Origin: Clostridium drakei
GTDB taxonomy: Bacteria; Bacillota; Clostridia; Clostridiales; Clostridiaceae
Length of the DNA stretch: 64,000 bases
Assembly (NCBI RefSeq): GCF_000633595.2
Contig: NZ_JIBU02000014.1
Span: 46,728 to 110,727, forward strand
Direction: 5' to 3'
The translations under genes and the position numbers were made by a program. How positions within the stretch are numbered: position 1 is the stretch's first letter; each line of letters opens with the position of its first letter. Under the pieces are notes generated by a model. It searched no databases, was not told where the DNA came from, and saw only the letters and a list, made by a program, of their open reading frames with translations. Shown in pieces: positions 44,280 through 51,925 of this stretch.

Positions 44280-45206
44280 ATGGGAACTGGTAGATTTAAT
44301 TATAGTGATTGGAAAAATTATGCAAAGGATACTGTATCAAAGGCAAAGAGTGTAACAGATATATACACATCAAGGTCTATTGTGGATGAATTAGATCCTA
44401 AAAATATTAAAATGAGGGAATCTTGTGATTCGCCAAGCAATCCAAATTCAACACCTATAATCATAGGTTTGGATGAAACAGGATCAATGGGCTGTATTGC
44501 TGAATCAATGGCAAGAGATGGTTTAGTTACTCTTGCAACAGAAATATATGATAGGAAGCCTGTACCTGATCCACATATAATGTTCATGGGTATTGGAGAT
44601 GTACATGCAGGGGATACAGCGCCACTGCAGGTTACGCAATTTGAAGCGGATATTAGGATTGCCAAACAATTAGCTAAAATTTACCTTGAAGGACGGGGAG
44701 GAGGAAATAGTTTTGAAGGGTATATTCTTGCATGGTATTTTGCTTCAATGCATACGAGAATAGATAGCTTTGAAAAAAGAAAGAAAAAGGGTTTCTTGTT
44801 TACAATAGGTGATGAAGAACCAACGCCTAACTTATTAGCTTCTCACATTGAAAGTGTATTTGGATATAATCCTCAATTTAAAGAACTGTCAGCAGAACAA
44901 TTATTAACTATGGTAAGCAGACAGTATGAAGTATTTCATTTGATTGTAGAAGAAGGACATCATATGCGTTATGGAAGAGATGAAGTTATAAGGAAGTGGA
45001 GAAATCTTCTTGGCCAAAGAGCTATATTGCTTTCAGATTATAAAAAAATGAGTGAAGTTATTGTTTCAACTTTACAGGTGGTAAATGGTGCTAATACTGA
45101 TACTGTAATATCAAGCTGGGATGGCTCTACAGCACTTGTTGTAGAAAAAGCTATTAAAGCATTAAATAACAATTCTAAATTAAGCGATGGCATTGTAAGG
45201 TTCTAA
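44280..45206 (+). CDS. VWA-domain protein of the J-pseudokinase operon
   Basis: The 308-residue protein starts with a conserved-looking leader (GTGRFNYSDWKNYAKDTVSK, DPKNIKMRESCDSP). Then comes a von Willebrand A fold with the MIDAS motif DETGSMG (about 64-70) and a downstream FTIGDEEPTP supplying acidic residues. VWA domains bind metal and mediate complex assembly. A glycine-rich EGRGGGNSFEGY lies mid-protein. AGGAGG before the ATG, 12 bases after the preceding stop. Its close linkage suggests a physical partner of the J-pseudokinase. Confidence 0.8.
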   Translation: MGTGRFNYSDWKNYAKDTVSKAKSVTDIYTSRSIVDELDPKNIKMRESCDSPSNPNSTPIIIGLDETGSMGCIAESMARDGLVTLATEIYDRKPVPDPHIMFMGIGDVHAGDTAPLQVTQFEADIRIAKQLAKIYLEGRGGGNSFEGYILAWYFASMHTRIDSFEKRKKKGFLFTIGDEEPTPNLLASHIESVFGYNPQFKELSAEQLLTMVSRQYEVFHLIVEEGHHMRYGRDEVIRKWRNLLGQRAILLSDYKKMSEVIVSTLQVVNGANTDTVISSWDGSTALVVEKAIKALNNNSKLSDGIVRF

Positions 45207-45230
45207 TTTTTTTAAAAGAAGGTGTTGTAA

Positions 45231-46445
45231 ATGAAAAATATTAAAGTTGTTATTGGTGCGAATTTTGGAGACGAAGGTAAGGGATTGATGACGGATTATC
45301 TTTCATCTACTTTAAATAACGGGATAGTTGTAAGATTTAATGGTGGTGCTCAGGCAGGTCATACTGTTGTAACTCCAAATGGACACAGGCATGTTTTTGG
45401 ACATTTTGGTTCAGGTTCCTTTTTGGGATTACCAACCTATTTAAGCAGATTCTTTGTAGTTAATCCTATAACTTATATTAAAGAATTTAACAGCTTAAAG
45501 AGCAAAAATGTAAAACCTGCTGTATTTATAGATAAAGATTGTTACGTTACAACACCATATGACATGATAATAAATCAAATGGCTGAAATGGTTCGAGGCA
45601 GGAATAAACATGGAAGCTGTGGATTAGGTTTTAATGAAACTATTCAGCGCAGCATATCTAAAAATTGTTTCAAATTAACAGTTGAGGATTTGAAAAATGA
45701 AGCTCTAGTTAGAAAAGTGCTAAAAAACATTAAAGATTTATATTTACAAAAAAGGTTAATGGAATTAGGAATAGATAATATTCCAGATATGTTTTTAGAT
45801 ATAATTTCAAGTAAAGAGATAATTGAAAATTATTTATTAGATATAAAAAATATGCTTCATACCATAACTGTTACAAATTTAAAAATATTGAATTCATATG
45901 ATGATGTATTATTTGAAGGTGCTCAAGGACTTTTACTTGATCAAAATCATGAATTTTTTCCTCATGTTACACGATCTAATACAGGAATGAAAAATGTAAA
46001 TGAATTAATAAAAGAAGCTGGATACAGCATGGAAAATGTAGAAATTGTATATGCAACAAGGGCTTACATGACAAGGCATGGAGCTGGTCCGTTTCCAAAT
46101 GAATTAGAAACAAAGCCATATGAAAAAATAGAGGATTTGACTAACATACCAAATCCTTATCAAGATACCTTAAGATTTGGCTTACTAGACCTTGATCTTT
46201 TATCAAAAACAATACAAAATGATTTATTAAATGTAAAAGGATTAAAGTATAAAATCAAAATATCAATCAGCTGCTTAGATCAATTAGATGAAAAAATAGA
46301 TTATTATTATAATTCAAATAAAATGAAAACTTCAGTAGGTAATTTTATTAAAAATGTGTTTAAAGCAATTGATGTCTCAGAAGGATATTTAAGTTATGGC
46401 GATTCCAGAGAAACTATTAAAAATATAATTTACAGCTTAAATTAG
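45231..46445 (+). CDS. Adenylosuccinate-synthetase-like enzyme, divergent paralogue
   Basis: The 404-residue protein keeps the PurA GTP/IMP core: NFGDEGKG with the catalytic D14, QAGHTVV with H44, FEGAQGLLLD and RHGAGPFPNEL. It is shorter than PurA (about 430). The aspartate-binding loop TTGRPRR of PurA is not recognisable; the corresponding place reads PYQDTLRFGLLD. The usual HLIPSG segment is replaced by HVFGHFGSGSF. The enzyme should still bind IMP or another purine nucleotide and a nucleotide triphosphate, but the amino donor may differ. It lies in an operon unrelated to purine synthesis. GTP-dependent ligase is a safe label; substrate unknown. Confidence 0.8.
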   Translation: MKNIKVVIGANFGDEGKGLMTDYLSSTLNNGIVVRFNGGAQAGHTVVTPNGHRHVFGHFGSGSFLGLPTYLSRFFVVNPITYIKEFNSLKSKNVKPAVFIDKDCYVTTPYDMIINQMAEMVRGRNKHGSCGLGFNETIQRSISKNCFKLTVEDLKNEALVRKVLKNIKDLYLQKRLMELGIDNIPDMFLDIISSKEIIENYLLDIKNMLHTITVTNLKILNSYDDVLFEGAQGLLLDQNHEFFPHVTRSNTGMKNVNELIKEAGYSMENVEIVYATRAYMTRHGAGPFPNELETKPYEKIEDLTNIPNPYQDTLRFGLLDLDLLSKTIQNDLLNVKGLKYKIKISISCLDQLDEKIDYYYNSNKMKTSVGNFIKNVFKAIDVSEGYLSYGDSRETIKNIIYSLN

Positions 46446-46526
46446 AAGATTAATTTAGTTGGAATTAGATATATAACATTGAATATACATGTTATTAAGG
46501 AATATTTTTAGGAGTTGTAGTGACTT

Positions 46527-48206
46527 ATGGAAGCATATAGAGCTGATATTCAACCATCTAATCCATCTAATGAACAAAGATATGCATTGTTAAAGAATGC
46601 ATTGCGTAAATCAGGCAGATTAATTGACTTTAATAACATTATTAAGCTTTTAAGTCCTCCGCCGGATATTTTAAATTATGCATATCCAGGTGAATTTAAG
46701 AAAATTAAGGTAGGTATTATAGGTGGAGGCCTTGCTGGTATGTCATCAGCTTTCGAACTTAGAAAACTTGGATTTGACATAACAGTATTTGATGCTTTAG
46801 AAGATAGGGTTGGTGGAAGAGTATATACTTACTATTTTGATGAAGATAAAAAGTTTTATGGAGAGCTTGGTCCACTTAGAATTCCAGTATCGCATGAATC
46901 TACCTGGCATTATATTAATCTTTTTGGACTTGATACACAGCCATTTATTCAAAATAATCCTAATGACTTTGTATATGTACAAGAAACAAGAGCTAGAAAC
47001 AATCCTAGAAGCATTGAAGAAAAAATTTATCCAAAATATAATTTAACTAGAAGAGAAAAAAATACAGCTTGGCCAAGGCTTTATGAATATGCAGTGCATT
47101 TTTTTATGAATAATCTGCGGCCAGAAGTAAGAGCGGAAATTTTAAAAATTCTTCCTCTTTATAGTCCAAGTTATAATACATTACTTAATATTAGCATCCG
47201 TCAAAATTTTGAAATGCTAGGTCTTAGTCCTGATGCCATAGATATGATAGCAAGTGTTGATGCATTTACAGGTGCACTAATTGATTTATCTTACAATGAA
47301 GTGTTGCAGGAGGATTATCCAGAAAATTTCTCTTATCTTTACAGAATTGCTGGTGGCAATGTAAATTTGCCAAATGCATTTTATAAATCTCTAACATCGA
47401 AATCACCTAAAGAATATAAAATACCTCAGAATGAACTGGGAAATGTGACTTGGAAAAAAGGTAGTCAAGTATGGGGAATATATAAAGCTGAAAATGAAAA
47501 AAATGTTGTATTGAGATACAAAGGTAATAATATTAAAGGAGAAGCTACAGAAGCATTTGATTATGTTATTTGTGCAATTCCATTTACAACACTTTCAACC
47601 ATGGATATTTCACCTTTCTTTAGTAATAGAAAAATGCAAGCAATAAGGGAAATAAACTATGTAGATGGGCATAGAGCTCTGCTGTTGTGTAAAAAGCGTT
47701 TTTGGGAAGAAGATGCGGATTATGGAAGGATTGTAGGAGGTGTAAGTAATACGGATTTATCTATAACAAATATATTGTATCCTTCAGATCATGCTTTAAC
47801 TGGAGCTAATCCAAATGAACCAGGGGTATTAATAGGTTCATACAATTTAAACAAGTATGCTACACATATAGGAGCTATAAAGGGAGAGGCTCACATACAG
47901 CAAGTTGAAAGGCAGGTTGAGCAAGTTCATGGTCTTCCTAGAAATTATCTAAATTCCATAGTAATGAAGTCGAAATTTATTCATTGGAATGAAGAAGAAT
48001 GGTTTAGGGGAGCCGTAGCATTTTTTACACCAGAACAAAAAAGAATTTTTTCATATAATATTTTAAAACCAGAGTATGATAATAGGGTATTCTTTGCAGG
48101 AGAACATGCATCTGCAACCCATGGTTGGATGCAAGGAGCCCTATACACTGGAAAATTGGCTGCCAATAGTTTAGCTCGCAGTGTCAAGGCTGAAGGAAAA
48201 ATGTAA
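46527..48206 (+). CDS. FAD-dependent amine oxidase
   Basis: The 559-residue flavoprotein has an FAD dinucleotide-binding motif VGIIGGGLAGMSSAFEL (about 62-78) preceded by a 60-residue extension. It also has RVGGRVYTYYF, GELGPLRIP and the C-terminal FAD motif VFFAGEHASATHGWMQGA, all of the monoamine/L-amino-acid oxidase family. Flavin-dependent oxidation of an amine or amino acid is expected; in an anaerobe the acceptor may not be oxygen. It is last in the operon, 81 bases after the PurA-like gene. Its substrate may be linked to the product of that enzyme, which is speculation. Confidence 0.85.
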   Translation: MEAYRADIQPSNPSNEQRYALLKNALRKSGRLIDFNNIIKLLSPPPDILNYAYPGEFKKIKVGIIGGGLAGMSSAFELRKLGFDITVFDALEDRVGGRVYTYYFDEDKKFYGELGPLRIPVSHESTWHYINLFGLDTQPFIQNNPNDFVYVQETRARNNPRSIEEKIYPKYNLTRREKNTAWPRLYEYAVHFFMNNLRPEVRAEILKILPLYSPSYNTLLNISIRQNFEMLGLSPDAIDMIASVDAFTGALIDLSYNEVLQEDYPENFSYLYRIAGGNVNLPNAFYKSLTSKSPKEYKIPQNELGNVTWKKGSQVWGIYKAENEKNVVLRYKGNNIKGEATEAFDYVICAIPFTTLSTMDISPFFSNRKMQAIREINYVDGHRALLLCKKRFWEEDADYGRIVGGVSNTDLSITNILYPSDHALTGANPNEPGVLIGSYNLNKYATHIGAIKGEAHIQQVERQVEQVHGLPRNYLNSIVMKSKFIHWNEEEWFRGAVAFFTPEQKRIFSYNILKPEYDNRVFFAGEHASATHGWMQGALYTGKLAANSLARSVKAEGKM

Positions 48207-48250
48207 GAGCATATATTTAAATCAAATCTCGCATATGCAAAACTTTAATT

Positions 48251-48914
48251 TAATATAAAAAGCATATGTAAGCGAAGTAACTTTCAACTGTATTCCGGCT
48301 GATATATGCTGTGAAGGAAAACTCACTTTATTAAGAAGTTCTAATGCTTGAGATATTGAAAAATGGCTACCTCCTCAAATGCGACGTCCTGTCGCTTTCG
48401 GAGCTTTTGCCTTCCTGGCAAAAATTACGCCATTTTTCAATATCTCAAGCAAAGAACTTCTAAAATTTGTTCGAATCTTCCTTCACAGTATATATCAGTC
48501 TCCATACAGTTGAAAGTTACTTCTTAGTGCATTACGTGCATTTATAATACTTTCTGATATGACTCTAATAAAAAGTGTAGCTTTCATAATACTTAGTAAC
48601 TAGTTTATGTATAGTTCAGCTATTTTAATAATATCCTATGGCGCAGCCTACACCTTAATATTTAGGCGTTGTAAGTTATGATTATAAATATAATTTGGCT
48701 TATTAAAATTACTTATAACAATTTAATTATGTGCATATATTTGAAGTCACTAGTTTGGATCTTAACTTTTATGCAGTGATATATGATAAGGGTGTCATCA
48801 CATTAGCTAAATTGTTTTAGAATAATTAAAACATTTAGCCGTGATGACACCCTTATCATATATCACGGAGTAAAAGTTAAAATCCAAACTTCCACTGCAT
48901 CTTGTGTCGCATAA
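48251..48914 (+). repeat. Modular hairpin element, copy B (P1 and short P2)
   Basis: This non-coding element, about 660 bp, lies after the operon. It has hairpin P1 (48275-48522, 248 bp), a linker of about 230 bp and a shortened P2 (48751-48890, 140 bp). P1 contains a perfect stem of about 20 bp (GAGATATTGAAAAATGGC and its complement) capped by branched small hairpins (GCGAC/GTCGC, TTTTGCC/GGCAAAA). P2 lacks the apical part of about 104 bp seen in copies A and C. The right end carries CTTGTGTCGCATAA, the shared terminal motif in reverse; the left end lacks a clear CGAC motif. Confidence 0.78.
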
Positions 48915-48978
48915 TTTTTAAACTGCTAAAGTTAAGTCTTTAATAAAGGTCATATTGTACTAAGAAATTTAGTAAGTA

Positions 48979-49374
48979 TTATAGTGAAAATGTTTCAGGT
49001 TCAGCAGTGAAAGAAGAAATAGTAGCTGTTCCTTTAGTAAAGTATAAAACTGCGAAAATTCCATCATCAACATTGTACATGGATTTTAAAGATGGAACAG
49101 CTTCAAGTGCTAATTCTTTCACTTCACGTCTATCATCATTTGCAACTTCTCCAGTAACACGAATCCATTGACCCTTTTTATTCATACCACTAATTTCAAC
49201 TTTAGGATTTTCCATCATTTGTTTAAAACATTTTTTTGTATTATTTGAAACAATATATAATTTTCCTTCGTATTCAAATACAGCACCAAAAGGTCTTACT
49301 CTTGGTTGATCACCTTCATTAGTTGCTAGGTAAAAGGTACCGCTTTCTTTTAAAAATTCTAATGCTTTTTTCAT
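48979..49374 (-). CDS. Pyridoxamine 5'-phosphate oxidase-like flavoprotein
   Basis: The 131-residue PPOX-fold (split-barrel) protein reads FLATNEGDQPRVRPFGAVFE, LYIVSNNTKKCFKQMMENPK, RVTGEVANDDR. Such small members usually bind FMN or F420-like flavins and reduce or sense small molecules; a true pyridoxamine oxidase is longer. I start at ATG 49374 after GAGGAGC; the ATG 18 bases upstream overlaps that ribosome site. It is divergent from an HxlR regulator, its probable controller. Confidence 0.82.
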   Translation of the reverse strand: MKKALEFLKESGTFYLATNEGDQPRVRPFGAVFEYEGKLYIVSNNTKKCFKQMMENPKVEISGMNKKGQWIRVTGEVANDDRREVKELALEAVPSLKSMYNVDDGIFAVLYFTKGTATISSFTAEPETFSL

Positions 49375-49502
49375 GATTATTGCTCCTCTCATATATGTAT
49401 GTTAAAATTGATTATGCATTAATAATACCATGTACAATAAAAATAACAAGTACGATTTTTTATAGATGTAAGTATATGAAAGATACTGAAGGAGGAGATT
49501 TA

Positions 49503-49838
49503 ATGGAGGATTCTAATAGTCTTTTTGGGAAATGTCCATATTTTACAGCACAAAAAGTATTTTCGGGAAAATGGTCAATTTTAATTATGTATCATTTGGA
49601 TGAAGGAGTACTGCGTTATGGGGAATTACAAAGGAGAATGGATGGTATCACCCAGGGAACACTAACAAAGCAATTGAGGATGTTAGAAGACTTTGGATTG
49701 GTTAAACGACATATTTATTCAGAAATTCCACCTAAAGTGGAGTACTCGTTAACTGATTTGGGAAAAGCATTTAGACCAGTGCTAAAAGAGTTCAGAATTT
49801 GGGGTGATAAGTATATCGAATATATTAAAAATAAATAG
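49503..49838 (+). CDS. HxlR-family transcriptional regulator
   Basis: This 112-residue wHTH reads CPYFTAQKVFSGKWSILIMY, LRYGELQRRMDGITQGTLTK, VKRHIYSEIPPKVEYSLTDL, the complete HxlR signature, with a single N-terminal cysteine that in some members senses electrophiles. I start at ATG 49503 with GGAGGAG; upstream in-frame codons overlap the divergent promoter. It probably controls the PPOX-like gene and itself through GTAC-containing dyads near 49430-49460. Confidence 0.88.
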   Translation: MEDSNSLFGKCPYFTAQKVFSGKWSILIMYHLDEGVLRYGELQRRMDGITQGTLTKQLRMLEDFGLVKRHIYSEIPPKVEYSLTDLGKAFRPVLKEFRIWGDKYIEYIKNK

Positions 49839-49989
49839 ATATCAATATAATTATGGCAAATAATCTTTTTGGAGTTGTTACACTAAGAATAAACAGTGCA
49901 ATGTATGGTGTTATTTTTTAATTTATAAAATAACATATTGTAGATCAAGTGATTAGTGTAACAGCTATCTTTTTTAAGTTTTTAGTAAA

Positions 49990-50949
49990 TTAAGGAATAA
50001 GTTTATTTTTATAAAATTCTGTAGTGAAATCAATAAAACGCTTAGTGGCTTTAGTAACATATCTCTTTTTATTATAAGCAATGGCAACGCCACGCTTTGG
50101 CATAGGGCATTTTAATTTGTAAAAGCGAAGATTTTCTGCATCTGGAGAGCATTTTATAAGAGTATCTGCAATAAAAACTGCTCCAAGTCCTTTTGAAGCA
50201 AATTCAAAGGAAGTCATCTGTTGATTGAAAGACATTTTTACTAATGGAGTAATGTTATAATAATGAAAGATAGCCTTTGATCTTCCAAAAATTTCATTTG
50301 TAGGCTCTGGTAAAAGAAAAGGAAAGTTTTCCATATTGTATAGATCAATAGCTGGCTGCTTTTTAGAAAGGTGTTTATTTTTTCTAATTTCCTTGGATGT
50401 CATGCCGCAAGCAAAAATTTTTTTGTCTACAGGAAGATTCAAAGGTATACCAAGTAAAATTTGATTTTCAAATAAAGGAATGGACTGAAATATTTCTTCT
50501 TGAAACCAATCAGTATCTAAAATTAAGTCAATACTTCCATCTGCCAGCATGTTTTTAAGTACAGGAAGAGATGCTTCCTTTGCAGCAATTTCTATGCCTG
50601 GATATTGATTTGAAAATTCAACAATAAGTTCAGGAAGCAAATAGGTCATAGATATGATAGCACCACCAATTCTAATTTTTCCAACTTTAACTTCATTTAA
50701 GTTTTGAAAGTAATCAGCACATTCCTGTTCCATGGATATAATTTTTTCTACTTTATCAATATATATCTGTCCTGCGGCTGTTAATTTTAGTGGAGATGTT
50801 TTTCGTTCAAATAAAGGCTGACCAAGTTCTTGTTCCAATTTACGAATTGCAATACTTAAGGCTGGTTGTGTTATATGCAAGTTTTCTGCTGCCTTTGAGA
50901 AACTTCCAGATTTGTATATTTCATAAACATAATTCATATTTTGAAACAA
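49990..50949 (-). CDS. LysR-family transcriptional regulator
   Basis: The 319-residue protein has an N-terminal LysR wHTH (NYVYEIYKSGSFSKAAENLH, ITQPALSIAIRKLEQELGQP) and a periplasmic-binding-type effector domain. I start at TTG 50949, preceded by AGGGGTG at good spacing. Open frame continues far upstream, but it would overlap the divergent exporter gene and its promoter. It probably regulates that exporter through an inverted repeat at 50972-51003. Confidence 0.88.
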   Translation of the reverse strand: MFQNMNYVYEIYKSGSFSKAAENLHITQPALSIAIRKLEQELGQPLFERKTSPLKLTAAGQIYIDKVEKIISMEQECADYFQNLNEVKVGKIRIGGAIISMTYLLPELIVEFSNQYPGIEIAAKEASLPVLKNMLADGSIDLILDTDWFQEEIFQSIPLFENQILLGIPLNLPVDKKIFACGMTSKEIRKNKHLSKKQPAIDLYNMENFPFLLPEPTNEIFGRSKAIFHYYNITPLVKMSFNQQMTSFEFASKGLGAVFIADTLIKCSPDAENLRFYKLKCPMPKRGVAIAYNKKRYVTKATKRFIDFTTEFYKNKLIP

Positions 50950-50971
50950 TTTTATCACCCCTGTATAAATT

Positions 50972-51003
50972 AAATTTATATGTATAGTAAAATATATAAA
51001 TTT
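50972..51003. promoter_or_regulatory. Candidate LysR binding site
   Basis: AAATTTATAT (50972-50981) and ATATAAATTT (50994-51003) form a perfect inverted repeat with a 12-base gap in the LysR-exporter divergent region, which fits the LysR dyad layout. Confidence 0.55.
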
Positions 51004-51064
51004 GATTATATAACAAAAGGATGATAATATCAACTCATCAATAAAACTTATGAGGAGATTAAAA

Positions 51065-51823
51065 ATGATTGAGTATATTATCATATGTCCATTAGTTTTT
51101 TTTGCTGGTTTTGTAGATGCAATTGCAGGTGGTGGGGGACTTATATCCATTCCGGCATTCATGATTTCAGGAGTTCCAGTTCATTTGGCTATTGGTACAA
51201 ATAAATTGAGTTCAAGTATGGGTACAACTATAGCTACATATCGCTATGCTAAAAATGGATATATAAAAATGAAATTGGCAGCTTGTAGTGCTGCTTGTGC
51301 ATTATTGGGGTCACCAATTGGTGCAGAGATTGCCTTAAAAATTAGTGATTTTTACTTTAAAATTTTGATGCTAGCTATATTGCCAATTACTGCTTTCTAT
51401 GTTTTGCGTAAACGCAATTTTAAAGATAATGAAGACATTAAAACATTATCTACTACTAAAACCTATTTAATATGTATGCTTATAGCATTCTTTGTAGGAT
51501 TGTATGATGGCTTTTATGGACCTGGGGCAGGAACATTTTTACTATTACTGCTTACTGGTATTGCACATTTGGGGTTAAATCTTTCAGCAGGAACCACGAA
51601 AGCTATTAATTTATCTTCAAATGTGGCAGCACTTATTACCTTCATTATAAATGGAAAGGTACTTCTTATTTTAGGATTAGTTGCAGGCTTATTCAATATT
51701 TTAGGAAATTATATTGGTGCTGGTTATTTCACCAAAAAAGGCACAAAAATAGTAAGACCTATTATTATGACTGTATTGACTATATTCTTTGTTAAAGTAT
51801 TATTTGACATATTGTCTGTGTAA
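51065..51823 (+). CDS. TauE/SafE-family sulfite or organosulfonate exporter
   Basis: The 252-residue membrane protein has about eight helices in two repeats. The TSUP motifs are FVDAIAGGGGLISIPAFMIS (about 16-35) and, in the second half, FYGPGAGTFLLLLLTG. These export or import sulfite, sulfoacetate, or similar anions. I start at ATG 51065, with GAGGAG; the ATG at 51050 overlaps that site. A divergent LysR gene is the probable regulator. Confidence 0.86.
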   Translation: MIEYIIICPLVFFAGFVDAIAGGGGLISIPAFMISGVPVHLAIGTNKLSSSMGTTIATYRYAKNGYIKMKLAACSAACALLGSPIGAEIALKISDFYFKILMLAILPITAFYVLRKRNFKDNEDIKTLSTTKTYLICMLIAFFVGLYDGFYGPGAGTFLLLLLTGIAHLGLNLSAGTTKAINLSSNVAALITFIINGKVLLILGLVAGLFNILGNYIGAGYFTKKGTKIVRPIIMTVLTIFFVKVLFDILSV

Positions 51824-51842
51824 TTTTGATTTGTTACAAAAA

Positions 51843-51886
51843 TCAAGGATACATTAAATTGGGGAATTTAATGTATCCTCGACTTT
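51843..51886. terminator. Bidirectional terminator between exporter and hydrogenase operons
   Basis: A perfect 15-bp stem (51846-51860 with 51865-51879), GGGG loop, then CGACTTTTA. It lies between converging genes. Confidence 0.8.
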
Positions 51887-51925
51887 TATATAAATCTTTA
51901 AGGTTTAGGGTAACAAATTAATATT

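Noticed and set aside
49380..49502. N-terminal extension of the HxlR regulator
   Set aside because: The extension overlaps the divergent promoter; the ATG at 49503 has a strong ribosome site and gives the normal family length.
50950..51162. N-terminal extension of the LysR regulator
   Set aside because: It would overlap the divergent exporter gene and the operator region; TTG 50949 with AGGGGTG gives the usual LysR length.
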